Shown here in pieces: positions 8,456-17,128 of a DNA stretch of 64,000 nt. The notes under the pieces are model-generated. The model ran no database searches. It had not been told where the DNA came from and saw only the letters and a program-made list of their open reading frames with translations. Source of the stretch: Synechococcus sp. HK05 (GTDB lineage Bacteria > Cyanobacteriota > Cyanobacteriia > PCC-6307 > Cyanobiaceae); NCBI RefSeq assembly GCF_019104765.1, contig NZ_JAHRXJ010000011.1, positions 496,001-560,000 of the forward strand, read 5' to 3'. The position numbers and the translations under genes were made by a program. Each line of letters starts with the position of its first letter. Positions within the stretch are counted from its first letter, which is position 1.

Positions 8456-8897
8456 GATGTTTTTCTGTCTTCCTTGCTTTTAGGCATTCGATTAACTTGG
8501 TTCTGGCGGACTCGTTTGCTGTGCAAGTGCTTATATGTTTGTCCTTGCATTGCATTGCGAAGGTTGTCGTTATTCTTTGCAGCTGCGGAATGTGTCGTGG
8601 TCTCTATCTGTGTGCCATGGGGATGAATATTGCCTTGTTTGAACCTGCGTGTGTGCGGTTTTGCTTGCCGCGTTGAAAGACGTCGTCGCATTGCAGATCG
8701 GTTTCGATGCGGGCGAGCCAAGTCCTGCATAGAAAGTTGAAGGGCTTCGGCTCAGGCTTCGCTTCCCTGTGATCAACGGCACAGGGCTGGATGAGCGGGG
8801 TCAATAGCTGGAGCGGTTGTGTCGGCGAGCTTGGGTGTATCGGAAGGAAACAGCCCCAACCGCTTCATTCACTCACTCACACGCACGTTTCAAAGCC
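8430..8897 (+). other. 468-base noncoding spacer of lower GC
   Basis: No frame here has a convincing start, codon pattern or recognisable product on either strand; the short minus-strand frames are Arg/His/Thr-rich and look like noise. It has the same depressed GC as the preceding oxygenase gene. The one structure I see is a perfect 7-bp inverted repeat, CCCTGTG at 8765-8771 and CACAGGG at 8780-8786, about 110 bases upstream of the next gene. No tRNA or known RNA was recognised. Confidence 0.5.
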
Positions 8898-9389
8898 ATG
8901 ACCCTCAAAGCTTCCGCCGCTGCCGCTCTGCTTGCTGGTGCTGCCACTCTGTCGATCGCTGCACCTGCGGCCCATGCTCAGAACTTCGGGATTTACGGTG
9001 CCTGTGATTCCGGTTCGGTGAACATCAGCGGTAATGGTGGCGGATTCAATGCTTCCGGTCGTGATTGCACCGCAGCGCGTGACTGGCAATCGAAGGAAAA
9101 TGCCCGCGACCGCCAGCACGTTACCCAGGATCAGCTGATTGGCCTGGGCGGCAATCTGACCACAGGCCTGATCATGAATGCGCAGAACCGCCAGCCGCAG
9201 GTGCAGCCCCAGCCTTTGTGGCAGGTTGCTGCACCTAGCACCACCGAGCTGGAGTTGATGCGCCAACAGCAGGAAATCGAACTGCTGAAGCTGAAGTTGC
9301 AACTGGCGTACCAGCAAAACGGCAGCACCTATACGAATGCATCGGTCATGCAGCCCATGGGGGGTTACGTGATGGTTCCGGCTCGATGA
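8898..9389 (+). CDS. small exported protein, unknown function
   Basis: 163 residues from ATG 8898. The first ~28 residues are a classic signal peptide (Ala/Leu-rich core ending AAPAAHAQ). The mature part has two cysteines (GACDSG and GRDCTAA), a Gly/Asn-rich stretch, an arginine/glutamine-rich middle and a short helical segment ELELMRQQQEIELLKLKLQLAYQQ that could form a coiled coil. A GTG 27 codons upstream would add a sequence that spoils the signal peptide, so I prefer the ATG. I do not recognise the family. It is followed closely by a second small exported protein. Confidence 0.7.
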   Translation: MTLKASAAAALLAGAATLSIAAPAAHAQNFGIYGACDSGSVNISGNGGGFNASGRDCTAARDWQSKENARDRQHVTQDQLIGLGGNLTTGLIMNAQNRQPQVQPQPLWQVAAPSTTELELMRQQQEIELLKLKLQLAYQQNGSTYTNASVMQPMGGYVMVPAR

Positions 9390-9433
9390 CTGCGTCGCAA
9401 TCGCCGCTTGATCACTCCCTCGCTCTAATCACC

Positions 9434-9733
9434 ATGCATGCTCCTTCGATTGTTCGGCTCCCTGTTGCCGTTGTGCTGGCTGCTTGTTCTGCCGCCGGCC
9501 TCGCGTTCGGTGTTCCGGCAGGAGCCCAGCCTTCCGACACCTGCTCCACCCATCAGCTGGGGCTCCATGTGGATGGATCGCGGTTCGTGCTCCAGCATCA
9601 AGCCTGCGGCGCCCCTGATCAGCCCGAGCTGGAGCGCCCGGCGCCGCGCGGTCCTCTGCTCAACAGCAACCTCTTGGAGCGTTTGCTGGAGCTCAGGCCT
9701 CTGGTCCAGCGGGAGTTATCCGTCCAGCGCTGA
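9434..9733 (+). CDS. small exported protein, unknown function
   Basis: 99 residues from ATG 9434; an in-frame ATG at 9386 overlapping the previous stop is the alternative. The N-terminus has a signal peptide (VAVVLAACSAAGLAFGVPAGAQ). The mature part has two cysteines (SDTCSTHQLG, QHQACGAPDQ) and ends with a Leu/Glu/Arg-rich helix. Family not recognised. The last 18 bases overlap the 3' end of coaE on the opposite strand. It may form an operon with the exported protein before it. Confidence 0.6.
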   Translation: MHAPSIVRLPVAVVLAACSAAGLAFGVPAGAQPSDTCSTHQLGLHVDGSRFVLQHQACGAPDQPELERPAPRGPLLNSNLLERLLELRPLVQRELSVQR

Positions 9734-10354
9734 TGCTTTGAGCAGGTGGCCGAGCCGTGCTGGAAGTTGGCTGGGGTCTGTGCGGTTGTCGATCAGCTGA
9801 TCGGCCAAGGGCCGTTTGCGCTCCAGGGGCCACTGGGCCTGGATGCGCGCCTCCGCCGCCGCTTCGCTGAGCCCATCGCGTTGCATCAGGCGCTCCAGCT
9901 GCTGCTCCGGTTCGCAGTCCACCAGCCACACCTCACTGCACAGGCCCTCGAGGCCGGCTTCAAACAGCAGCGGAACCACCAGCACCACCGCTGGGGCGCT
10001 CGCCAGCCTGGCGAGCTCGTCTTCAAACCGTGCGCGCACCAGCGGGTGCACCAGTTGCTCCAGCCAGCTTCGTTCCTGGGGAGCGTTGAACACGATCTGG
10101 CCCAGTGCCGCTCGATTGATCACGCCCGCTGCGGCAGCGCTGCCTTCGCCCCGCACCACCTCCCCATAACGCTCAAGCACCGCAGCCGCACCGGCAGTCC
10201 CCGGAGCCAACGCCTCCCGCGCATACACATCCGCATCCAGCACCGGCAGCCCCTGCTGCTCCAGCCAACGGGCCACGGTGCTTTTGCCACTCGCGATCCC
10301 GCCGGTGAGGCCAATGCGGCGTTGCGGTCCGCTCCAGCGGGGCGAGGCGGGCAT
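9716..10354 (-). CDS. coaE: dephospho-CoA kinase
   Basis: 212 residues. CoaE phosphorylates the 3'-hydroxyl of dephospho-CoA, the last step of coenzyme A synthesis. The P-loop is GLTGGIASGKST near residue 15, followed by the substrate motif LPVLDADVYAREAL. EQLVHPLVRARFEDEL and VPLLFEAGLE are the expected family blocks. The C-terminal region carries the LID/base contacts (QRDGLSEAAAEARIQAQWP). The gene is divergent from argJ across 64 bases, a pairing seen in related cyanobacteria. Confidence 0.95.
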   Translation of the reverse strand: MPASPRWSGPQRRIGLTGGIASGKSTVARWLEQQGLPVLDADVYAREALAPGTAGAAAVLERYGEVVRGEGSAAAAGVINRAALGQIVFNAPQERSWLEQLVHPLVRARFEDELARLASAPAVVLVVPLLFEAGLEGLCSEVWLVDCEPEQQLERLMQRDGLSEAAAEARIQAQWPLERKRPLADQLIDNRTDPSQLPARLGHLLKASALDG

Positions 10355-10418
10355 CGGCGGGCTGGGGCGCGGGCGATCAGCGCTCAGAATCGCAGCATTC
10401 GAGCGAGTGGCGGCGGCC

Positions 10419-11648
10419 GTGACTCACCCCTGGTATCCCATCCCCGGCGGCGTGACAGCCCCTGAGGGTTTCCTGGCCGCTGGCATCACCGCTGGCCTCA
10501 AGGCCTCCGGTAAGCCCGATCTCTCGCTGCTACTGGCGCCAGAAGGGGCGGTATGCGCCGGCACGTTCACCACCTCGCTGGTGCGGGCCGCCTGCGTGGA
10601 TCTCTGCGCCGAACGGCTGCAGGCCAGTGGCGGCCATGCCCGGGCTGTGCTCACCAATTCCGGTCAGGCCAATGCCTGCACGGGCGATCGTGGCTTGATC
10701 GACAGCCAGCGCGCCACCCAGGCCATGGCCGATCGGTTGGGGCTGGCGGCGGAGGAGGTGCTGATCTGCTCCACCGGGGTGATCGGCGTGCCGATCCCGA
10801 TGGACACGCTGCTGGCGGGGCTGGATCCCCTCGTGGCGGCCCTCAGCGCCGAGGGGGGAGCTGATGCGGCCACGGCGATCCTCACCACCGATCTGATCGA
10901 CAAACAGATCGCCCTCGAGGCCGAGCTGGGCGGTCGCCGCGTGCGCATCGGCGGCATGGCCAAGGGCTCGGGAATGATCCACCCCAACATGGCCACCATG
11001 CTCGGTTACCTGAGCTGCGATGCCGGCGTACCGCCTGAGGTGTGGCAGGCGATGGTGAAGCGGGCGGTGGATCGCTCCTTCAATGCGATCACGGTGGACG
11101 GCGACACCAGCACCAACGACACATACCTGGCGTTTGCAGCCGGTGAGCCCTTGAGCCCCGAGCACTTCGACGCACTGGAGGCCGGCCTGACGGCGGTGTC
11201 GCAACATCTGGCCAAGGCGATTGCCCGCGATGGCGAGGGCGCCACCTGTTTGCTGGAGGTGCAGGTGGAGGGTGCCAGCGATGACGCCGCTGCCCGGGCC
11301 ATTGCCCGCACCATCTGCGGCTCCTCCTTGGTGAAGTGCGCCGTGCACGGCCGCGATCCCAACTGGGGCCGGATCGTGGCGGCTGCCGGCCGGGCCGGAG
11401 TGCCGATGGATCCCGATGCCGTCGCCCTCTGGCTGGGGGAGCATCAATTGATGGCCGCAGGTCAGCCCCTCGCCTTTGATCGCCCTGCGGCTTCGGCCTA
11501 CATGCGCGATCGGGCGGCGGGCGCTTACCTCAGCGACGACACGGTGCTGATCCGCATCCAAGTGGGCGCGGGGCAAGGTGCAGGCCGTGCCTGGGGATGC
11601 GACTTGTCTGATCAATATGTGCGCATCAACGCCGATTACACGACGTAA
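10419..11648 (+). CDS. argJ: bifunctional glutamate N-acetyltransferase/amino-acid acetyltransferase
   Basis: 409 residues from a GTG at 10419 (MTHPWYPIPGGVTAPEGF), which matches the usual ArgJ opening; the frame extends further upstream but into coaE territory. ArgJ recycles acetyl groups from N-acetylornithine to glutamate in arginine synthesis. The self-cleavage and nucleophile threonine is in GMIHPNMATMLGYLSCD. The oxyanion and substrate blocks are STGVIGVPIPMD, FNAITVDGDTSTNDT and KCAVHGRDPNWGRI. The 3' end overlaps the convergent LysR-type gene by 13 bases. Confidence 0.96.
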   Translation: MTHPWYPIPGGVTAPEGFLAAGITAGLKASGKPDLSLLLAPEGAVCAGTFTTSLVRAACVDLCAERLQASGGHARAVLTNSGQANACTGDRGLIDSQRATQAMADRLGLAAEEVLICSTGVIGVPIPMDTLLAGLDPLVAALSAEGGADAATAILTTDLIDKQIALEAELGGRRVRIGGMAKGSGMIHPNMATMLGYLSCDAGVPPEVWQAMVKRAVDRSFNAITVDGDTSTNDTYLAFAAGEPLSPEHFDALEAGLTAVSQHLAKAIARDGEGATCLLEVQVEGASDDAAARAIARTICGSSLVKCAVHGRDPNWGRIVAAAGRAGVPMDPDAVALWLGEHQLMAAGQPLAFDRPAASAYMRDRAAGAYLSDDTVLIRIQVGAGQGAGRAWGCDLSDQYVRINADYTT

Positions 11649-12529
11649 GCCACCGGCTGTCGATGCACCACCACATCCTTGTGCGGGGCGGCCAGGTGGG
11701 CGATGTGATCGATCAGCTGGTTGAACAGGGCCTGCGTGCGGGGATGGTCGGCATAGGGCTCGCGCACCATCAGCACATCGCCCACTTCAACGGGGAGTTG
11801 CTGGGGCAGGCGAACCCAGTCATCGCCGAAGAGATGAAGGGTGAGGGGTGAGGAGTAGCCAACCAACATCGCTTCCACCGGACTCTGGCCAAACCACGGC
11901 GCCTGCTTCATCGCGGCTTCCCGCGCGGCGCTGGGGAGCAAGCCGCAGTTGCGCAGCACCTGCTCGAACACCGGGAAGCTGCCATCCGGCAGTGGGAGCA
12001 CCGGATAGGGCAACAGCTCATCCCAGGTGATGGCATCGCGCCGTTCGGCCAGGGGATGGCCCACCGGCACCATCAGGTGCATGGGCATGGTGGTGAGCCG
12101 CAGGCCCCGGAGACCGTCCCGCAGCGGGGCATCGGGCGCGGAGCAGATCCAGGCGTCGATCACCCCGTCTTGCAACAGAGCCAGGGGTTGTTCGTAATCG
12201 AGGTAGTTGAAGTTGCCGCGCTGCCAGTTGTCGAGTGCCACACCATCCAGCCCTGGCGCTGACCAGTGCTGCGCGTCCAGTCGCAGGGTGTGATCACGGC
12301 TCCAGCGCCATTGCTGGTGCACGTGCCGCTCCAGGTTGATCAGTTCGGTGTCGCCGATGAGCCGCCACTCGCCTCGGCTGCGGGCCAGCTGCAGATCAAG
12401 CAGCTCCAGGCATTTGCGGCTGTTGCGGCTCACGGTGGGCTGGGCGCAGGCCAGGGCTTCTGCCGCCCGTTGGCCCGTGCGCAACCAGATCAAATGATCC
12501 AGCGCGGCGAGGCAATCCAGTGAAATCAT
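11636..12529 (-). CDS. LysR-type transcriptional regulator
   Basis: 297 residues from ATG 12529 (a start four codons upstream is also open). The N-terminal winged helix is recognisable in LDHLIWLRTGQRAAEALACAQPTVSRNSRKCLELL, in which AQPTVSR is the recognition helix. The rest resembles the two-lobed periplasmic-binding-like effector domain (APDAPLRDGLRGLRLTTMPMHLMVPVGHPLAERR). It is more divergent than standard LysR proteins in the linker. The effector and targets are unknown. The divergent spacer upstream holds a perfect 9-10-9 inverted repeat that could be its operator. Confidence 0.75.
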   Translation of the reverse strand: MISLDCLAALDHLIWLRTGQRAAEALACAQPTVSRNSRKCLELLDLQLARSRGEWRLIGDTELINLERHVHQQWRWSRDHTLRLDAQHWSAPGLDGVALDNWQRGNFNYLDYEQPLALLQDGVIDAWICSAPDAPLRDGLRGLRLTTMPMHLMVPVGHPLAERRDAITWDELLPYPVLPLPDGSFPVFEQVLRNCGLLPSAAREAAMKQAPWFGQSPVEAMLVGYSSPLTLHLFGDDWVRLPQQLPVEVGDVLMVREPYADHPRTQALFNQLIDHIAHLAAPHKDVVVHRQPVAYVV

Positions 12530-12581
12530 CCCTCCTCCCACACGCGACGGTGCCGAAATTACGCGGCGGGATCACGTGGTC

Positions 12582-12609
12582 CTTGTGTTGTTGGCTGCTT
12601 CAACACAAG
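12582..12609. promoter_or_regulatory. perfect inverted repeat, candidate operator
   Basis: CTTGTGTTG (12582-12590) and CAACACAAG (12601-12609) are exact reverse complements separated by 10 bases, giving half-site centres 19 bases apart, close to two helical turns. It lies in the divergent spacer, 53 bases from the LysR-type start and about 105 from the start at 12715. That is where a divergently acting regulator would bind. A second small dyad (ATGCA-5-TGCAT, 12622-12636) follows. Confidence 0.5.
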
Positions 12610-12714
12610 CGGACGTTGTTTATGCAATGTCTGCATGCGCCCGCTACCTGTTGGGGGCGTGGTCTGAGGCTTGCGGTGGGTGCTGCTTAGAGTTGGCGCC
12701 CTCGTGCTGGCCCC

Positions 12715-13275
12715 ATGGCCCGGGTGTCGCAGTCAACCCAGCCTCGGCCGCAGCCCATCTGGAAGGGGCCACTGGTGGCAGGCCTCTGCTTTGGCGTGGC
12801 CTACGGCATTACCCAACGGCTCGTGAGCTTCAACGTGGCAGAGCTGATCCGCTTTGGCCCTGGCTTCGACGTGCAGGTGTTCCCCGGCACCAGCCTTGAG
12901 AGCCTGAAGTTGCGCTTTGGGGATGCCCAGGCGGAAATCAGGGGCGATCTGGAGCTGCAGGAACTGGAGCGGCAGCAGCAGGAAGAGGCCAAGCAGCGCG
13001 CCGAGGAAGCCAAGAAGGCTGAGGAACGCCTTAAGAACGCTGCTCAGCTTGAACCGCTGCAGGATGCCGAAGCAGGGCCCGCCCCTGAGCCAGTTGTTGC
13101 ACCCATAACTGCGCCTGCACCAACCCCTGCTGCGGTTCCGGCTCCCAAACCCAAGCCCAAGCCGACACCACAGGCGAAGCCCAAGCTGCAGGACAAGCCA
13201 CCTGCAAGCGTGCCGCCTGTGCCCGTGCTCCAACCCCAGCCCTTGCCTCTGCCGCCTCCCGCTCCCCAGCTCTGA
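12715..13275 (+). CDS. conserved hypothetical, membrane-anchored Pro/Ala/Lys-rich protein
   Basis: 186 residues. A hydrophobic segment near residues 18-33 (PLVAGLCFGVAYGITQRLV) may anchor or export it. The next block (FNVAELIRFGPGFDVQVFPGTSLESLKLRFG) looks folded. Residues ~75-110 are a Glu/Gln/Lys/Ala-rich coiled coil, and the last 75 are low-complexity PAPKPKPKP-type sequence that could span or bind the cell wall. Function unknown. It is followed by another small hypothetical and the AarF kinase on the same strand. Confidence 0.7.
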   Translation: MARVSQSTQPRPQPIWKGPLVAGLCFGVAYGITQRLVSFNVAELIRFGPGFDVQVFPGTSLESLKLRFGDAQAEIRGDLELQELERQQQEEAKQRAEEAKKAEERLKNAAQLEPLQDAEAGPAPEPVVAPITAPAPTPAAVPAPKPKPKPTPQAKPKLQDKPPASVPPVPVLQPQPLPLPPPAPQL

Positions 13276-13325
13276 TCTGCCACAGTTTCAGCAGATCACG
13301 CCTGGCCTCGGCCCGGTCGGCCGCC

Positions 13326-13634
13326 ATGAGCACACCTCAGACCCTGGTGCAGGCAGCACTGAATCGACTCTCCGCACGCCTGGGTAGCGGTTTGGCGGAT
13401 GCCGCCGCCGGTCTGGCGGTGTTGGCACAGGATGCGCCTGATCGGTTTCGGCAGGAATGGGATTTGTTCCGCGAAGAGGTGGAGTTGGAGGCTCAGCGCC
13501 TGGAGCGCGGTGATGGCGAGCCCGCCCCCGCGGCTGGTGAGCCGATGTCGCCCCCGGTTGATCCGCAGCAGCAGATCGATCAGTTGCGGGCGCAGGTGGC
13601 GCGGGTGGCGCGTCGCTTGGAGGAGCAGCCCTGA
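13326..13634 (+). CDS. conserved hypothetical protein upstream of AarF-type kinase
   Basis: 102 residues, mostly alpha-helical, with an Ala-rich first half (LADAAAGLAVLAQDAPDRFRQEWDLFREEVELEAQRLE) and a C-terminal coiled-coil-like segment QQIDQLRAQVARVARRLEEQ. Its stop overlaps the kinase start (TGATG at 13632-13636), so the two are translationally coupled. I do not recognise a named family. The coupling suggests it works with, or is dosed with, the kinase. Confidence 0.75.
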   Translation: MSTPQTLVQAALNRLSARLGSGLADAAAGLAVLAQDAPDRFRQEWDLFREEVELEAQRLERGDGEPAPAAGEPMSPPVDPQQQIDQLRAQVARVARRLEEQP

Positions 13635-15301
13635 TGCCTGCCTTGACGCAGGGTGTGCGCAGTGCCACGCGCGTGTTGCGCATCTGGAGTGCTGTGTTGC
13701 AGCTTCTCCTATGGCTCTGGCTCGATGCCCGCGATTGGAGCTATCCCGGTGGCGCCAGCGAGGAGCGCCGCGCGGAGCGGCAGCGGCGCCGGGCCCGCTG
13801 GCTCACCGCCGAGCTGCTCACGCTCGGCTCGGCCTTCATCAAGCTCGGGCAGTTGCTCTCAGCCCGCCCCGATGTGCTCCCTGCCAGCTGGGTGGAGGAG
13901 CTCTCGCGCCTGCAAGACAGCGTTCCCGCCTTTTCCTTCCAAACGGCCCAGGCGCTCCTGGAGCAGGAGCTGGGTGAGCGTTGCGCCGAGATCATCGATC
14001 TCGATCCCGATCCGCTCGGGGCCGCCAGCCTGGCCCAGGTGCACCGCGCCAGCCTGCGCAGCGGCCGCCAGGTGGTGCTCAAGATTCAGCGCCCGGGCTT
14101 GGAGCGCTTGTTCCGCCTCGACCTGGAGGTGATGCAGCAAGTGGCAGCGGTGCTGCAACGCCATCCCAGCTGGGGGGTGGGGCGCGATTGGGTGTCGATC
14201 GCCCAGGAGTGCCGGCGTGTGCTGCTGCGGGAGCTCGATTTCCGCCTGGAGGCCGAACACGCTGCCCGCTTCCGCCAGCAATTTTTGGACGATCCGGGTA
14301 TTCGCATTCCGGCCGTGGTGTGGGAGCTCACCACCCGCCGGGTGCTCTGCCTGGATTACGTGCCGGGCATCAAGATCACCGACCGCGAGGCGATCCTCGA
14401 GGCGGGCATCGATCCGGCGGCGGTGGCCGAAAAGGGCGCCGCCAGCTACCTGCAGCAGCTGGTGCGCTTCGGCTTCTTCCACGCCGATCCCCACCCGGGC
14501 AATCTGGCGGTGGCCCGTGATGGGGCACTGATCTACTACGACTTCGGCATGGTGGGCAGCCTGTCGCAGCGGCTGCGCAGTCGCCTGGGCCGCATGGTGA
14601 CGGCCGCCGCCGCCCGCGACGCCGGTGGGCTGGTGAACGAACTGCAGGCTGCTGGGGTGATCGCACCCGACATCGATCCAGGGCCTGTGCGGCGCTTGGT
14701 GCGGGTGATGCTCACCGAGGCGCTCACGCCCCCCTTCTCCGCCAACGTGATCGAGAAGCTCTCGGGTGATCTCTATGAGCTGGTGTATGGCCAGCCCTTC
14801 CGCCTGCCCCCCGAGCTGATCTTTGTGATGCGGGCCCTCTCCACCTTTGAGGGCGTAGGCCGCAGCCTCGATCCCAGCTTTAGCCTCGTGGCGATTGCCC
14901 GCCCCTACCTGCTGCCCCTGATGAGCGCTTCCGGCAACGGCCCCAACGATCTCTTCAATCAGCTGGGTCGCCAGGCCGTGGAGGTGGGCAGCCGCGCTCT
15001 GGGTCTGCCGCAGCGCCTCGAAGACAGCCTCTCGCGCATCGAGCAGGGCGACCTGCAGGTGCAGATTCGCGCCGGTGAAACCGATCGGCTGCTGCGGCGT
15101 GTGGCATTGAGTCAGCAGAGCGCTGGTCAGTCGATGCTGCTGGGTGCTCTGTTGGTGTCGGCTGCGTTGCTGGCGGCCAGCGCGAGGCCAGCGCTCACCG
15201 CCGTGCCGATCGTGCTCTCAGCGCCTGTGGGCCTGAGCTGGTTGAAGCTGCAGGCCCGGCTGCGGCGCGATGGCCGCATCGACAAGTTGGGGCAATCCTG
15301 A
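13634..15301 (+). CDS. AarF/UbiB/ABC1 family protein kinase-like protein
   Basis: 555 residues. It has the diagnostic KxGQ motif (FIKLGQLLSARPDVLP), the Ala-rich nucleotide loop (LGAASLAQVHRA), the lysine VVLKIQRPG, the catalytic loop HADPHPGNL and the metal motif YDFGMVG. The C-terminus has two hydrophobic helices (MLLGALLVSAALLAASA, LTAVPIVLSAPVGLSWL), so it is likely at the thylakoid or plasma membrane. Relatives support quinone/tocopherol lipid metabolism, probably by an ATPase activity. Cyanobacteria carry several paralogs and I cannot say which this is. It converges on eno with 6 bases between stops. Confidence 0.9.
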   Translation: MPALTQGVRSATRVLRIWSAVLQLLLWLWLDARDWSYPGGASEERRAERQRRRARWLTAELLTLGSAFIKLGQLLSARPDVLPASWVEELSRLQDSVPAFSFQTAQALLEQELGERCAEIIDLDPDPLGAASLAQVHRASLRSGRQVVLKIQRPGLERLFRLDLEVMQQVAAVLQRHPSWGVGRDWVSIAQECRRVLLRELDFRLEAEHAARFRQQFLDDPGIRIPAVVWELTTRRVLCLDYVPGIKITDREAILEAGIDPAAVAEKGAASYLQQLVRFGFFHADPHPGNLAVARDGALIYYDFGMVGSLSQRLRSRLGRMVTAAAARDAGGLVNELQAAGVIAPDIDPGPVRRLVRVMLTEALTPPFSANVIEKLSGDLYELVYGQPFRLPPELIFVMRALSTFEGVGRSLDPSFSLVAIARPYLLPLMSASGNGPNDLFNQLGRQAVEVGSRALGLPQRLEDSLSRIEQGDLQVQIRAGETDRLLRRVALSQQSAGQSMLLGALLVSAALLAASARPALTAVPIVLSAPVGLSWLKLQARLRRDGRIDKLGQS

Positions 15302-15307
15302 GGCGGC

Positions 15308-16639
<1,332 letters not shown>

Positions 16640-16726
16640 CTATGGGTCGCCCCTGCCGCTGCTCTTGTGCCCGTTGGCACCGAATGGTGAGCTCTGGTCA
16701 GAATGCGCCTGGCTGATGCGGCTTCC

Positions 16727-17128
16727 ATGCGCTTGCTCCACACGATGCTGCGGGTCGGCGACCTGGAGCGTTCGATCACCTTCTATACAGAGGTGCTCGG
16801 GATGCGCCTGCTGCGCCGCAAGGACTATCCCGGCGGCCGTTTCACCCTGGCCTTTGTGGGCTATGGCGAGGAGAGCGACACCACGGTGCTGGAACTCACC
16901 CACAACTGGGATACCAGCAGCTACGAGATCGGCACGGGCTATGGCCACATCGCTCTCGGCGTGGACGACATCGTGGGTGTGTGCGATCAGATCCGTTCCA
17001 AGGGTGGCCGGGTGGTGCGGGAGCCGGGGCCGATGAAAAACGGCAGCACGGTGATCGCCTTTGTGGAAGATCCCGACGGCTACAAGGTGGAACTGATCGA
17101 GCTGAGCTCACGCGCCCATGCGGCCTGA
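16727..17128 (+). CDS. gloA: lactoylglutathione lyase (glyoxalase I)
   Basis: 133 residues from ATG 16727 ([16 protein letters not shown]), the standard start; an upstream ATG adds 8 residues. It isomerises the methylglyoxal-glutathione hemithioacetal to S-lactoylglutathione. The four metal ligands are visible: H5, the Glu in VLELTHNWD, the His in [13 protein letters not shown] and the Glu in GYKVELIEL. Length and the missing insertions put it in the short Ni/Co-type bacterial class. Its end overlaps the next gene by 11 bases. Confidence 0.95.
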   Translation: MRLLHTMLRVGDLERSITFYTEVLGMRLLRRKDYPGGRFTLAFVGYGEESDTTVLELTHNWDTSSYEIGTGYGHIALGVDDIVGVCDQIRSKGGRVVREPGPMKNGSTVIAFVEDPDGYKVELIELSSRAHAA

